Assembly: GCF_002968295.1 (NCBI RefSeq)
Contig: NZ_CP134399.1
Location: 3,844,001 to 3,908,000, forward strand
Direction: 5' to 3'
Length of the DNA: 64,000 bases
Source: Mycobacterium sp. ITM-2016-00317
GTDB taxonomy: Bacteria; Actinomycetota; Actinomycetes; Mycobacteriales; Mycobacteriaceae
Shown in pieces: positions 25,393-37,478 of the stretch (within the stretch, counting starts at the first letter, position 1; the number at the start of each line of letters is the position of its first letter). The position numbers and the translations under genes are program-made. The notes beneath the pieces were generated by a model. The model did not search any database. It was given only the letters and a program-made list of their open reading frames with translations, and was not told the DNA's origin.

Positions 25393-26279
25393 GGTCGAAG
25401 CTGTACATCCCCGCCGGCAGCGCCGAGGCTCCGTTCACCGTCGCGATCACACCCGAGGACGCAGGCTGGGCCGAATCCTCCTTGCACGTCGTCGATCTCG
25501 GTGACGCCGGCTCGGTGTCGCTGGCCACCGGCGACAACGAGGTGATGATTCTGCCGCTGGCCGGCGGCGGCACCGTCGAGTGCGACGGCCGGACGTTCGA
25601 GTTGTCGCCGCGCGCTTCGGTGTTCGACGGGCCCGCCGACATGGTGTACCTGGGCATCGGTCAGGACTACACGCTGTCGGGCCACGGCAGAATCGCGATC
25701 TGCGGTGCCCGCGCCGAGACCTCGTTCCCGAACCGCCGGGTGGCCGCGGCCGACGTGCCCGTCGAACTGCGCGGTGCGGGCAACTGCAGCCGTCAGGTGC
25801 ACAACTTCGGCACCGCCACAGCCTTCGAGGCGGACTCGCTGATCGCGTGCGAGGTGATCACCCCGGGCGGCAACTGGTCGAGCTACCCGGCACACAAACA
25901 CGACGAGAACACCGACGTCGAGACCCAGCTCGAAGAGATCTACTACTTCGAGATCGACGACAGCCCCGCCGGCACCACGGGATTCGGCTACCACCGGGTG
26001 TACGGCACCCCCGAGCGTCCGATCGAGGTGCTCGAGGAGGTCCGCTCCGGCGACGTGGTGCTGGTCCCCCACGGCTATCACGGACCGTCGATCGCAGCGC
26101 CGGGCCACCACATGTACTACCTGAACGTGATGGCCGGTTCGGGGCCCACCCGCGCGTGGCTCATCTGTGACGATCCCGCCCATACCTGGCTGCGCGGCAG
26201 CTGGGAGCACCAGGAGATCGACCCCCGCCTTCCGTTCAGGGCCCTTTCCGTGCCGGACTCTGCCCCCGAAGGAGAATGA
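25389..26279 (+). CDS. iolB: 5-deoxy-glucuronate isomerase (IolB)
   Basis: A 296-residue bicupin enzyme converting 5-deoxy-D-glucuronate to 5-dehydro-2-deoxygluconate. The metal-binding cupin motif is in SSYPAHKHDENTDVETQLEEIYYFEI, with the two His and the Glu, and the second His cluster is in VLVPHGYHGPSIAAPGHHMYYLNVMAG. The length is typical. It overlaps both neighbours by 4 bases, so translation is coupled through iolC-aldolase-iolB-iolD. Confidence 0.94.
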   Translation: MRSKLYIPAGSAEAPFTVAITPEDAGWAESSLHVVDLGDAGSVSLATGDNEVMILPLAGGGTVECDGRTFELSPRASVFDGPADMVYLGIGQDYTLSGHGRIAICGARAETSFPNRRVAAADVPVELRGAGNCSRQVHNFGTATAFEADSLIACEVITPGGNWSSYPAHKHDENTDVETQLEEIYYFEIDDSPAGTTGFGYHRVYGTPERPIEVLEEVRSGDVVLVPHGYHGPSIAAPGHHMYYLNVMAGSGPTRAWLICDDPAHTWLRGSWEHQEIDPRLPFRALSVPDSAPEGE

Positions 26280-28231
26280 CCGTGGTTTCCACCGCGCCGA
26301 AGTCCACCGAGAAGTCCGTCGACACCGAGCCGACCGTGCGGCTCACCGTCGCCCAGGCCACCGTGCGCTTCCTGGCCAACCAGTACGTCGAGCACGACGG
26401 TGAGCGGCACAAGTTCTTCGCCGGTTGTCTGGGCATCTTCGGTCACGGCAACGTCGCCGGTATCGGCCAGGCGCTGCTGCAGGACGAGGTCGAAGCCCAC
26501 GAGGCCGGCGTGGAGCCCGGTCTGAGGTACGTGCTGGGCCGCAACGAGCAGGCGATGGTGCACACCGCGGTCGGCTACGCCCGGCAGCGCGACCGCACCG
26601 AGGCCTGGGCGGTGACCGCCAGCGTCGGCCCCGGTTCGACCAACATGCTGACCGGTGCGGCGCTGGCCACCATCAACCGTCTTCCGGTCTTGCTGCTTCC
26701 CGCAGACACGTTCGCGACACGGGTGAGCTCGCCGGTGCTGCAGGAGCTGGAGCTGCCGTCGTCCGGCGACGTCACCGTCAACGACGCGTTCAAGCCGCTG
26801 TCGCGCTATTTCGACCGGGTGTGGCGGCCCGAGCAGCTGCCCGCGGCGCTGCTGGGGGCGATGCGGGTGCTGACCGATCCCGTCGAGACCGGCGCAGCGA
26901 CCGTGGCCCTGCCCCAGGATGTGCAGGCCGAGGCGTTCGACTGGCCGGTGTCGCTGTTCGCCGAGCGCACCTGGCACATCGCCCGCCCGCTGCCGGAGCG
27001 CCCGGTGATCGCCAAGGCCGCCGAGGTGATCCGGTCGGCCACCAAGCCGCTGATCGTGGCCGGTGGCGGGGTGATCTACTCCGGCGCCAACGATGCGCTG
27101 GCCCGGTTCGTCGCCGAGACCGGGATCCCGGTGTGTGAGAGCCAGGCCGGCAAGGGTGCGCTGCTGCACGACGACCCCCGCTCCGTCGGGGCGGTCGGCT
27201 CCACCGGCACCACCGCCGCCAACGCGCTGGCCGCCGATGCCGACGTCGTCATCGGAATCGGCACCCGCTACAGCGATTTCACCTCCGCCTCGCGTACCGC
27301 GTTCAACAATCCCGATGTCCGGTTCGTCAACGTCAACGTCGCGTCGCTGGATGCGGTGAAGCAGGGCGGCATCAGCGTGGTCGCCGACGCCCGGGAGGCG
27401 CTGGAGGCGCTCACCGAACTGCTGCACGGTCACTCCGTCAGCGACGAGTACCGCACCCGGGTACAGGAGCTCAGGGCCGAGTGGGACGACACCGTGTCCG
27501 AGGTGTACCGCACCGAGGACGGCGCGGCGCTGAACCAGAACCAGGTGATCGGCCTGGTCAACTCGCTGTCGGACCCGCGCGACGTCGTGGTGTGCGCGGC
27601 CGGTTCGATGCCCGGCGACCTGCACAAGCTGTGGCGGATGCGCGACCGCAAGGGCTACCACGTCGAGTACGGGTTCTCCTGCATGGGTTACGAGATCGCC
27701 GGCGGTATCGGCGTGCGGATGGCCGCCCCCGACCGCGACGTGTTCATCATGGTCGGCGACGGCTCCTACCTGATGATGGCCACCGAGTTGGTGACCGCTG
27801 TCCAGGAGGGCGTCAAGGTCATCCCGGTGCTGGTGCAGAACCACGGCTTCGCCTCGATCGGCGGTCTTTCGGATTCGGTCGGCTCTCAGCGGTTCGGCAC
27901 CAGCTACCGGTACCGCGGCAAGGACGGCCGGCTCGACGGCGACAGGCTGCCCGTCGATCTGGCGGCCAACGCGGCCAGCCTGGGCGCCGACGTCATCCGG
28001 GTTACCACCGCGGCCGAGTTCAGCGACGCCGTCAAGGTCGCCAAGGCCGGTGACCGCACCACGGTCATCCACGTCGAGACGGATCCGATGATCTTCGCGC
28101 CGGACAGCCAGTCGTGGTGGGACGTCCCGGTCAGTGAGGTGTCGACGCTGGAGTCGACGCAGCAGGCACACCAGCGGTACGCGGACTGGAAGAAAGTCCA
28201 ACGGCCACTGGTCAATCCGTCGGATCGCTGA
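26276..28231 (+). CDS. iolD: 3D-(3,5/4)-trihydroxycyclohexane-1,2-dione hydrolase (IolD)
   Basis: A 651-residue thiamine-diphosphate enzyme that opens the cyclohexanedione ring to 5-deoxyglucuronate. The N-terminal Pyr domain contains LRYVLGRNEQAMVHTAVGYAR with the catalytic Glu. A central TPP_enzyme_M domain follows, and the C-terminal PP domain has the ThDP motif GDGSYLMMATELVTA...VLVQNHGF. The length matches the family (about 640). It is followed by iolG-like 28242 after 10 bases. Confidence 0.94.
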   Translation: MTVVSTAPKSTEKSVDTEPTVRLTVAQATVRFLANQYVEHDGERHKFFAGCLGIFGHGNVAGIGQALLQDEVEAHEAGVEPGLRYVLGRNEQAMVHTAVGYARQRDRTEAWAVTASVGPGSTNMLTGAALATINRLPVLLLPADTFATRVSSPVLQELELPSSGDVTVNDAFKPLSRYFDRVWRPEQLPAALLGAMRVLTDPVETGAATVALPQDVQAEAFDWPVSLFAERTWHIARPLPERPVIAKAAEVIRSATKPLIVAGGGVIYSGANDALARFVAETGIPVCESQAGKGALLHDDPRSVGAVGSTGTTAANALAADADVVIGIGTRYSDFTSASRTAFNNPDVRFVNVNVASLDAVKQGGISVVADAREALEALTELLHGHSVSDEYRTRVQELRAEWDDTVSEVYRTEDGAALNQNQVIGLVNSLSDPRDVVVCAAGSMPGDLHKLWRMRDRKGYHVEYGFSCMGYEIAGGIGVRMAAPDRDVFIMVGDGSYLMMATELVTAVQEGVKVIPVLVQNHGFASIGGLSDSVGSQRFGTSYRYRGKDGRLDGDRLPVDLAANAASLGADVIRVTTAAEFSDAVKVAKAGDRTTVIHVETDPMIFAPDSQSWWDVPVSEVSTLESTQQAHQRYADWKKVQRPLVNPSDR

Positions 28232-28241
28232 CTGCACCCGA

Positions 28242-29258
28242 ATGTCTGAGCTGCGTGTGGCCGTGCTCGGGGTGGGCGTGATGGGCGCCGACCACGTCGC
28301 CCGGATCACATCCCGGATCGCCGGGGCGCGGGTGTCGGTGGTCAATGACTACGTCGCCGAGAAGGCCGAGCAGATCGCATCGGGCATCGACGGCTGCCGG
28401 GCGGTCCTCGACCCGCTCGAGGCGATCTCCGACCCGGAGGTCGACGCGGTACTGCTGGCCACTCCCGGCACCACGCACGAGGAGCAGCTGCTGGCCTGCC
28501 TGGATCACGGCAAACCGGTGATGTGCGAGAAGCCGCTCACCACCGATGTCGCCACCTCGCTGCAGATCGTCCGGCGGGAGGCCGAACTCGGTCGCCGGCT
28601 GATCCAGGTCGGCTTCATGCGCCGCTTCGACGACGAGTACATGGAACTCAAGGCGCTCCTCGACGCCGGCGAACTGGGACAGCCGCTGGTGATGCACTGC
28701 GTGCACCGCAATCCGAGTGTGCCGTCGTACTTCGACAGCTCGCTGATCGTCAAGGACTCACTGGTGCACGAGGTCGACGTGACGCGGTATCTGTTCGGCG
28801 AGGAGATCGCGACCGTACAGGTCGTCAAGCCCGCGTCGAATCCTGGTGCCCCGCACGGTGTCATCGATCCGCAGATCGCGATCCTGCGGACGGTGTCCGG
28901 CCGGCACGTGGACGTCGAACTGTTCGTCACCACCGGTGTCGCCTACGAGGTCCGCACCGAGGTGGTCGGCGAGCGCGGCAGCGCGATGATCGGCCTCGAC
29001 GTGGGGCTGATCCGCAAGACGAGCCGCGGCATGTGGGGCGGGACGATCACCCCGGGCTTCCGCGAGCGGTTCGGCCGCGCGTACGACACCGAGATCCAGC
29101 GCTGGGTGGACGCGGTCACGACCGGGTCGACGACCGGAAACTACACAGCAGGCCCGACCGCATGGGACGGTTACGCCGCGGCCGCGGTGTGCGATGCGGG
29201 CGTCGAATCGCTCGAAACCGGTCTGCCCGTCGACGTGCGCCTCGCAGAGCGGCCTTAG
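28242..29258 (+). CDS. iolG: Inositol 2-dehydrogenase-like Gfo/Idh/MocA oxidoreductase (IolG)
   Basis: A 338-residue NAD-dependent dehydrogenase. The Rossmann motif VAVLGVGVMGADH is at the N-terminus, the catalytic Lys in VMCEKPLTTD near residue 93, and VKDSLVHEVDVTRYLFGEE holds the Asp/His pair. The first step of catabolism, myo-inositol to scyllo-inosose, is its expected role, since it closes the iol operon. Two further members of the family lie at 13369 and 15263 and could share the work with scyllo- or chiro-inositol. Confidence 0.88.
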   Translation: MSELRVAVLGVGVMGADHVARITSRIAGARVSVVNDYVAEKAEQIASGIDGCRAVLDPLEAISDPEVDAVLLATPGTTHEEQLLACLDHGKPVMCEKPLTTDVATSLQIVRREAELGRRLIQVGFMRRFDDEYMELKALLDAGELGQPLVMHCVHRNPSVPSYFDSSLIVKDSLVHEVDVTRYLFGEEIATVQVVKPASNPGAPHGVIDPQIAILRTVSGRHVDVELFVTTGVAYEVRTEVVGERGSAMIGLDVGLIRKTSRGMWGGTITPGFRERFGRAYDTEIQRWVDAVTTGSTTGNYTAGPTAWDGYAAAAVCDAGVESLETGLPVDVRLAERP

Positions 29259-29367
29259 TGCGGGAACACATGGCCTGACCCCCACCACGACCCGCGAGCG
29301 TGCGTGTCAGAAGGAGACACGCCGCGTGCGGACCCAACTTCACGCACCTTCACCGAGGAGGAGATCC
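29259..29367. promoter_or_regulatory. 109-base gap with short hairpin before the TIM-barrel isomerase
   Basis: GCGTGTC (29302-29308) can pair with GACACGC (29316-29322) around an AGAAGGA loop. The strong ribosome-binding site GAGGAGGAG for the next gene is at about 29356-29364. No promoter is clearly readable, so 29368 may be read through from the iol operon. Confidence 0.35.
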
Positions 29368-30225
29368 ATGTCGATGCCTCAACTCGTCGCGACCGCGTGG
29401 ACAAGCGCCGGTGATGTGTCCCCGATGGATACCCCCGCGACCAGCCCGGTGCCGGTCGCCGAGCGGGTCCGCGCGGTCGCCGAGGCCGGCTTCACAGGCC
29501 TCGGCTTGGTCGCGGACGACCTTGTCGCGATCAAGGATTCGATCGGCTTTGCCGCGTTGCGACACATGGTCGCCGATCACGGACTCAGTCATGTCGAGAT
29601 CGAGCTGATCGAACGGTGGTGGATCCCGCGCGGCCGGCCCGGGCACACCCACGACGTCCGCGATCTGTTGTTCGAGGCGTCGGCCGAGATGAATCCCGCC
29701 TTCATCAAGATCGGTTCGGACCACGGCGCGGCCTGCACCGACCTGGAACCACTGGTCGCCCCCCTGCGCGAGCTGGCCGACGAGGCCGCACAGCTGGGCA
29801 CATGCATCGCGATCGAGCCGATGCCGTTCTCCCGGATCGCGTCCCTGCCCGCGGGCGCCGAATTGGTCAGCGCAGCAGGGCATCCCACTGTCGGACTGAT
29901 CGTCGACGCCTGGCACGTGTTCCGGGCCGGGACGTCGCTGGCCGAGCTGAACGACACTCTGCCGGGCGAGGCGGTGTTCGGCGTCGAACTCGACGACGCC
30001 CACGCGCAGGTGATCGGCACACTGTTCGAGGACACCGTCGAACGCCGCGTGCTCTGCGGCGAGGGGTCTTTCGATCTGACCGGACTGGTGGCACTGTTGC
30101 GGAGCAAGGGGTTTGACGGGCCATGGGGCGTCGAGATCCTGTCTTCCGCGTTCCGCAAGCTGCCGGTGGCGGAGGCACTCACGCTCGCCGCCGACACCGC
30201 GCGCACGGTACTCGCTGACCGCTGA
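29368..30225 (+). CDS. Sugar phosphate isomerase/epimerase-like TIM barrel
   Basis: A 285-residue AP-endonuclease-2 family TIM barrel. Probable metal ligands are Glu in CIAIEPMPFS, Asp/His in GLIVDAWHVFRAG, Glu/Asp in VFGVELDDAHAQ and Glu in WGVEILSS. It is distinct from the IolE-like protein and lacks its APISWG opening; an IolI/IolH-like isomerase role is possible from position. The start ATG at 29368 follows GAGGAGGAGATCC. It ends 20 bases from a convergent antiporter gene. Confidence 0.8.
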   Translation: MSMPQLVATAWTSAGDVSPMDTPATSPVPVAERVRAVAEAGFTGLGLVADDLVAIKDSIGFAALRHMVADHGLSHVEIELIERWWIPRGRPGHTHDVRDLLFEASAEMNPAFIKIGSDHGAACTDLEPLVAPLRELADEAAQLGTCIAIEPMPFSRIASLPAGAELVSAAGHPTVGLIVDAWHVFRAGTSLAELNDTLPGEAVFGVELDDAHAQVIGTLFEDTVERRVLCGEGSFDLTGLVALLRSKGFDGPWGVEILSSAFRKLPVAEALTLAADTARTVLADR

Positions 30226-30245
30226 GAACCGCACCGCCCGGCACG

Positions 30246-31808
30246 TCAGTTGCCGGTCGTGCCCCGGCTGTCGAGACGCCGCAGCACCCGGTCGACGAGC
30301 AGAGGATCGGTGCCCGAGTGGCTCCGAGCGTCCACCACCGCAGCGCGGGCCGCTTCGAGCAGTTCCTCCTTGAGTGCGTTCAACGTCTCGGCGTCGTGGT
30401 GGTCGACCGTGCCCCGGCCGTCCTCGTCCTGCGCGGTCAGCCCGAGCGAATGCCACATCCGGTCGGCGTTTTCGCGCGCCTCGTCGATGTCGCGTGAGTC
30501 CACGCCGCCACGGAAGCGCAGGTCGTCGAGTCGCCGGAGGCCGGCCTCACGCCCGCGCCGCAGCAACTCCTGCTCTTCCGCCGCCTCCTCGTCACCGGAG
30601 GCGCTGACGCCGAGGACCCGCACCAGCAACGGCAATGTCAGGCCCTGCACCAGCATCGTGCCGATGATCACGACGAATGCGATGAAGATCAGCCGTTCTC
30701 GCTCCGGGAAGTCGGGCGGCAGCGCCAGCACCGCGGCCAAGGTCACGACGCCGCGCATGCCCGCCCACGACGCCACCGTCATCTCGCGCCAGCCCACGGG
30801 TTCGGCGATGTCCCGCTTCCTGCGCATCAGCATCTCGTCGAGACCGGAGACGGTGAAGATCCAGACGAACCGGACCACGACGACGACCGCGGTGATCAGC
30901 AGGGCCTGCTCGACGAGTGTGGCCACCGAACCCGACACCTGGCCGGCGACGGCCCGCAGCTCCAGGCCGACGAACGCGAATGCCGCTCCGGTGACCAGCA
31001 ATTCGATGATCTCCCAGGTGGTCCCGGACATCAGGCGGGTTTCGGACGACTCCTGGTCGGAGTAGCGGCTGAGCGCCAGCGCGATGGTCACCACCGCGAG
31101 AACCCCGCTGCCGTGCGCGGCGTCCGCGGCGACATAGGCCGCGAACGGCATCACCAGCACCAGCGCGCTACCTGCCGGGTGCGGCGGCAGTCTCCGCAGC
31201 AACCATCGGGTCACGACGGCGATGACCAGTCCCACGAGCACACCGATCAGGATGGCCGCGCCCAGCGTGCCCCCGGCGTGCCACGGGGCGAACGCACCGG
31301 CCATCGTCGACGCGACGGCAACCTCGTAGAGCACCAGCGACGTGGCGTCGTTGGACAGCCCCTCCCCTTCCAGGATCGTGCGCAGGCGGCGGGGCAGCCT
31401 CAGCTTCTGGGCCACCGCGGTGGCCGCCACCGGGTCGGGCGGAGCCACCGCGGCGCCCAGCGCCACCGCGGCGATCAGCGGTAACCCCGGGACCAACGCG
31501 TGTAGCACCGCGCCGACGGCGAATGCCGTCACCCCCACCAGCGCAATGGCCAACAACGCGATCGCCCGCCGGTTGTCCAGGAACTGCCGCCATGACGTGC
31601 GCCGGGCGGCGGCGAAGAGCAGCGGGGGCAGGACGAGCGGGAGGATGAGTTCGGGGTTCACGGCGGGCACCGCCAGCCTGGGTACGAACGCCATCGCCAG
31701 CCCGAACATGAGCATCATCACGGGATAGGGCACGTTGAGGCGCCCAGCCAGTGGTGCGAGCACCACCGTCGCTGCGGCCAGCAGGAGCAGCAGTGTCAGC
31801 CCCGCCAT
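30246..31808 (-). CDS. CPA1-family Na+/H+ antiporter
   Basis: A 520-residue inner-membrane cation/proton exchanger. About 12 hydrophobic helices occupy residues 1-400, with the ion-binding ND pair in LEGEGLSNDATSLVLYEVAVA and the AVAPPDPVAATAVAQKL loop before it. The conserved SWAGMRGVVTLAAVLALP segment is near residue 345. The C-terminal 120 residues are hydrophilic and charged. It is a paralogue of 54301-55986, which is longer and differs at the N-terminus. Confidence 0.92.
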   Translation of the reverse strand: MAGLTLLLLLAAATVVLAPLAGRLNVPYPVMMLMFGLAMAFVPRLAVPAVNPELILPLVLPPLLFAAARRTSWRQFLDNRRAIALLAIALVGVTAFAVGAVLHALVPGLPLIAAVALGAAVAPPDPVAATAVAQKLRLPRRLRTILEGEGLSNDATSLVLYEVAVASTMAGAFAPWHAGGTLGAAILIGVLVGLVIAVVTRWLLRRLPPHPAGSALVLVMPFAAYVAADAAHGSGVLAVVTIALALSRYSDQESSETRLMSGTTWEIIELLVTGAAFAFVGLELRAVAGQVSGSVATLVEQALLITAVVVVVRFVWIFTVSGLDEMLMRRKRDIAEPVGWREMTVASWAGMRGVVTLAAVLALPPDFPERERLIFIAFVVIIGTMLVQGLTLPLLVRVLGVSASGDEEAAEEQELLRRGREAGLRRLDDLRFRGGVDSRDIDEARENADRMWHSLGLTAQDEDGRGTVDHHDAETLNALKEELLEAARAAVVDARSHSGTDPLLVDRVLRRLDSRGTTGN

Positions 31809-31866
31809 CGCTAGCGGCCTCTACCTGAGATCACACCGCAGTGTCCCCAGGACGCGGGTCAATCAA

Positions 31867-32802
31867 TCACAGGGGCGACGACCGATTCGACCCGTCCCAG
31901 ATCCGGTCGAGCCGGGCGCCGAGATCGAGGTCGCCGGCCACGTCGACGAGTGCGGCGGCCACGATCGACGCCGGGGCACGGTCGAGGACGACCAGCCCGA
32001 TCGCCGGGCGAGGACCGTGCTGGGCCATCGGTCGCGCGGCGAACCCGTCGGGCAGCCCGAGCCGGGACAGCCACGCGGTGGAGGCGATGGTGGCCCGCCG
32101 CGACTGCGTCAGGTGCGCGAACAGTGCATCGACCGAGTCGGCCTCCACCGCGGGACGGTAGCTCACGCCCTCGGCGGCCATGTTGGCGTCGAGGATGCGC
32201 CGATTCCGCATGGTGGTGGTCAGCGCGCACAGCTGCCTGGTGGCGGCGTCCGACCAGCCCACCTCGGCGCAGTTCATCAACGGGTCGTCGGCCGGGGCCA
32301 CCAACACATACCGTTCGCGGTAGAGCTCCACCGAGCGGGTACCCGGCGGCGCTTCTTCGTCGAGATAGGTCAGGCCGGCGTCGATCTCGAAATCGGCCAG
32401 CCGCCTGGCGATCTCCCGCGACGACAGCGCCTCGACCCGGACCGAGGCGGCCGGATTCCGGCTCAGGAACTCCGCGGTGATGAACGGGGTGGCCGGCACC
32501 GCCGTCGGGATCGCGCCGAGGCGGGCGGTGACGGTCAGCCGTCCCCGCATCCGCTCGAGGTCGGCGAGCATCTCGTCGCGTTCGGCGGTGATGCGCTGAG
32601 CCCAGGTCACTACCCGTCGACCTTCGTCGGTGAAGCCCTCGAAGCGCTGCCCGCGCTGCACGATGACCACGCCGAGATCGCGCTCCAGCCGACGGATCGC
32701 CACCGACAGCGTCGGCTGGCTCACGTGACAGCGGGCCGCCGCCCGCCCGAAATGACGCTCGGCGGCGAGTGCCAGCAGGTAGTCCAGGTGCTGCAACAGC
32801 AC
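31867..32802 (-). CDS. LysR-family regulator, OxyS-like
   Basis: A 311-residue LysR regulator with the helix-turn-helix in ERHFGRAAARCHVSQPTLSVAIRRLERDLGV and an effector domain after about residue 90. The HTH region and QRGQRFEGFTDEGRRVV resemble what I recall of M. tuberculosis OxyS (Rv0117). It is divergent from the FdhF/YdeP oxidoreductase and separated by 131 bases that contain an ATAG-N7-CTAT box. The usual LysR arrangement would make it the regulator of that gene, perhaps responding to redox or a small acid. Confidence 0.88.
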   Translation of the reverse strand: MLLQHLDYLLALAAERHFGRAAARCHVSQPTLSVAIRRLERDLGVVIVQRGQRFEGFTDEGRRVVTWAQRITAERDEMLADLERMRGRLTVTARLGAIPTAVPATPFITAEFLSRNPAASVRVEALSSREIARRLADFEIDAGLTYLDEEAPPGTRSVELYRERYVLVAPADDPLMNCAEVGWSDAATRQLCALTTTMRNRRILDANMAAEGVSYRPAVEADSVDALFAHLTQSRRATIASTAWLSRLGLPDGFAARPMAQHGPRPAIGLVVLDRAPASIVAAALVDVAGDLDLGARLDRIWDGSNRSSPL

Positions 32803-32841
32803 GTCGCTCCCCTTTCCGGTCCGGGCCGCCCAGCCACAGTC

Positions 32842-32858
32842 GATAGCCAGCGTCTATC
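32842..32858. promoter_or_regulatory. LysR-type T-N11-A operator
   Basis: GATAG at 32842-32846 and CTATC at 32854-32858 form an inverted repeat with a 7-base spacer, giving the classical T-N11-A LysR box; ATAG-N7-CTAT is also the form of an OxyR half site. It lies 40 bases upstream of the LysR start and 76 bases before the oxidoreductase. Confidence 0.6.
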
Positions 32859-32921
32859 ACTGCATGTGAAATACCAAACGGCGCCGCTCCTCATCTGGGT
32901 CTGCCCGGATTTTCCGGCGGT

Positions 32922-32933
32922 TAGATTGGAACG

Positions 32934-32934
<1 letters not shown>
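32922..32934 (+). promoter_or_regulatory. Probable leaderless promoter of the FdhF/YdeP gene
   Basis: TAGATT (32922-32927, matching TANNNT) ends 6 bases before ATG 32934. This is the spacing expected if transcription starts at the A of the start codon, as is common in mycobacteria. The GGAACG between them is a poor Shine-Dalgarno. Confidence 0.5.
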
Positions 32935-35246
<2,312 letters not shown>

Positions 35247-36083
35247 GTGGGCCGGGTGACGGCGCGCCGCCGGGTGCACCACGTGACGACGGCCGACGTC
35301 GTCGCGCGGCCCGAGACACTGGTGGTCGAAGAGCCGCTGGAGATCCGGGTCGACGGCAAGCCGATCACCGTCACGATGCGCACGCCGGGTTCGGATGTCG
35401 AACTCGCGCAGGGATTCCTGCTCACCGAGGGCATCGTCGGCGGCCGCGACGACATCCTGTCGGTGCGCTACTGCCGCGGCGCCACCGAGGACAGTTCCGG
35501 CTACTCGCAGAACACCTACAACGTTCTGGACGTCACTCTTGCGCCCGGGGTCCCCGCCCCGGATGTGGATCCCACCCGGAACTTCTACACGACCTCGTCG
35601 TGCGGGGTGTGCGGCAAGGCCTCACTCGACGCGGTGCGACTGATCAGCAAGCACGCCCCCGGTGACGACCCGGCGACCGTCAGCGCCGGGACCCTGGCGG
35701 GGATGCCGGGCAAGCTGCGCGGCGAACAGAAGGTGTTCGCCGCCACCGGAGGCCTGCACGGCGCGGCGCTGTTCGGCACCGACGGCACCGTGCTCGTGGT
35801 GCGTGAGGACATCGGCCGGCACAATGCCGTCGACAAGGTGGTGGGCTGGGCGCTGGAGAACCGGCGGATCCCGCTGAGCGACACCGTGCTGCTGGTCAGC
35901 GGGCGGGCCTCGTTCGAGCTGACCCAGAAGGCGGTGATGGCGGGCATCCCGGTGCTGGCCGCCGTTTCGGCGCCGTCCTCACTGGCGGTGGACCTGGCCG
36001 GCCAGTCCGGGCTCACGCTGGTCGCCTTCCTGCGCGGGGATTCGATGAACGTCTACACGCGCCCGGACCGCGTCACCAACTGA
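35247..36083 (+). CDS. fdhD: Formate dehydrogenase accessory sulfurtransferase FdhD
   Basis: A 278-residue protein that transfers sulfur to the molybdenum cofactor of formate dehydrogenase-type enzymes. The catalytic Cys pair is seen in [12 protein letters not shown], and [17 protein letters not shown] and [15 protein letters not shown] are family hallmarks. The GTG start at 35247 follows the oxidoreductase stop at once. This pairing supports a Mo-bis-MGD enzyme upstream. Confidence 0.95.
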   Translation: MGRVTARRRVHHVTTADVVARPETLVVEEPLEIRVDGKPITVTMRTPGSDVELAQGFLLTEGIVGGRDDILSVRYCRGATEDSSGYSQNTYNVLDVTLAPGVPAPDVDPTRNFYTTSSCGVCGKASLDAVRLISKHAPGDDPATVSAGTLAGMPGKLRGEQKVFAATGGLHGAALFGTDGTVLVVREDIGRHNAVDKVVGWALENRRIPLSDTVLLVSGRASFELTQKAVMAGIPVLAAVSAPSSLAVDLAGQSGLTLVAFLRGDSMNVYTRPDRVTN

Positions 36084-36161
36084 CCGGTCGGCCGCAAATC
36101 TCCACGGGTTCTCCACCAAACCTTCAAGCGGGCCGACCGCCGCGGCGGCGACCATCGACGC

Positions 36162-37478
36162 ATGCCGGAAATCCTCATCGCGTCCTGCCCCTTCGTCGGA
36201 CACCTCTCGCCGCTGCTGAACGTGGCGCGCGGTCTCGTCGCCCGCGGTGACCGCGTCACGGTCCTGACCGCCGCACGTCACGCCGACCAGGTCAGAGCGG
36301 TCGGAGCCAGAGCCTGCCCGTTGCCCCGAGCCGCCGACCTCATCGATGACTCGGCGCTCGACGACGACCTGCCCGGCCGCGCGCAGACCTCCGGCCTCGG
36401 ACGACTCAACTTCGACATCGAACACATCTTCGTCCGGCCGCTGCCCCATCAGTTCAGCGCGCTGCAGGAACTGTTGGCGACCAACCGCTACGACGCGGTG
36501 ATCGCCGACGCGCTCTTCCTCGGCACCCTGCCGCTGCTGCTCGACGCCGGCGCCGCGCGTCCGCCGATCCTGTCCTACTCCCCGACGCCGCTGTTCCTCA
36601 CCAGCCGCGACACCGCACCCGCCGGACCCGGAATCCCGCCGATGCGCGGTGTGCTCGGAAGGCTGCGCAACCGGATCCTGACCCTCGCCACGCAGAAGGT
36701 GGCGCTGCGTCCCGCCCACCAGTCGGTCGACCGGATGCTCGGCGCCATGGGCCTGCCCGAGCTGCCGGTGTTCGTCCTGGACAGTCTTTCGCTGGCCGAC
36801 CGGGTGATCGTGCCGACGATCCCCGAGTTCGAGTACCGGCGCAGCGACCTGCCCTCCCACGTCCGGTTCGTCGGCGCGGTCACCCCGTCGCCGGCTGACA
36901 ACTTCACCCCGCCGCTGTGGTGGGATCAGCTGAACAGCGGGCGGCCCGTCGTGCATGTCACGCAGGGCACCGTCGACAACGCCGACCTGACCCGGCTGAT
37001 CGAGCCGACGGTCGAGGCGCTGGCCGGTGAGGACGTCACCGTGGTGGTGTCGACGGGTGGACGGCCGGTCTCCGAACTGCGATCCCCGCTGCCGCTCAAC
37101 ACCTTTGCGTGCGAATACTTCCCGCACGACGTGCTGCTGCCCCGCGTGGACGTGATGGTCACCAACGGCGGCTACGGCGCCGTACAGCGCGCGTTGGCTG
37201 CCGGGGTGCCGATGGTGGTCGCCGGCAAGACCGAGGACAAACCCGAAGTCGCCGCCCGCGTCCAGCACTTCGGCGCGGGGATCGATCTGCGCACCGGGAC
37301 GCCGACGGCGGCCGAGGTGGGTCGCGCCGTGCGGGACGTGCTGGGCGACCCGGCGTACCGGGCGCAGGCCCGCCGGCTGCAGAGCGCCTACGCCGCCCGC
37401 GACGGCGTCGCCGAGATCGCCGCGCTCGTCGACGAGGTGATCGGCACCCGGGCGCCGGCTCTGCCGGAAATGCACTGA
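36162..37478 (+). CDS. UGT/MGT-type (GT1) glycosyltransferase
   Basis: A 438-residue GT-B fold transferase. The N-terminal acceptor half begins LIASCPFVGHLSPLLNVARGL with the presumed catalytic His, and the C-terminal donor half has VVHVTQGTVDN and MVTNGGYGAVQRALAAGVPMVVAGKTEDKPEVAARV, the UDP/TDP-sugar signature region. MGT-type enzymes glycosylate macrolides or lipids; the acceptor here is unknown. The stop codon lies inside the left arm of a strong hairpin. It is monocistronic by spacing. Confidence 0.88.
   Translation: MPEILIASCPFVGHLSPLLNVARGLVARGDRVTVLTAARHADQVRAVGARACPLPRAADLIDDSALDDDLPGRAQTSGLGRLNFDIEHIFVRPLPHQFSALQELLATNRYDAVIADALFLGTLPLLLDAGAARPPILSYSPTPLFLTSRDTAPAGPGIPPMRGVLGRLRNRILTLATQKVALRPAHQSVDRMLGAMGLPELPVFVLDSLSLADRVIVPTIPEFEYRRSDLPSHVRFVGAVTPSPADNFTPPLWWDQLNSGRPVVHVTQGTVDNADLTRLIEPTVEALAGEDVTVVVSTGGRPVSELRSPLPLNTFACEYFPHDVLLPRVDVMVTNGGYGAVQRALAAGVPMVVAGKTEDKPEVAARVQHFGAGIDLRTGTPTAAEVGRAVRDVLGDPAYRAQARRLQSAYAARDGVAEIAALVDEVIGTRAPALPEMH

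Noticed and set aside
26117..28345. 742-residue frame antisense to iolD
   Set aside because: His/Gly/Arg-rich shadow; iolD on the other strand is unambiguous.
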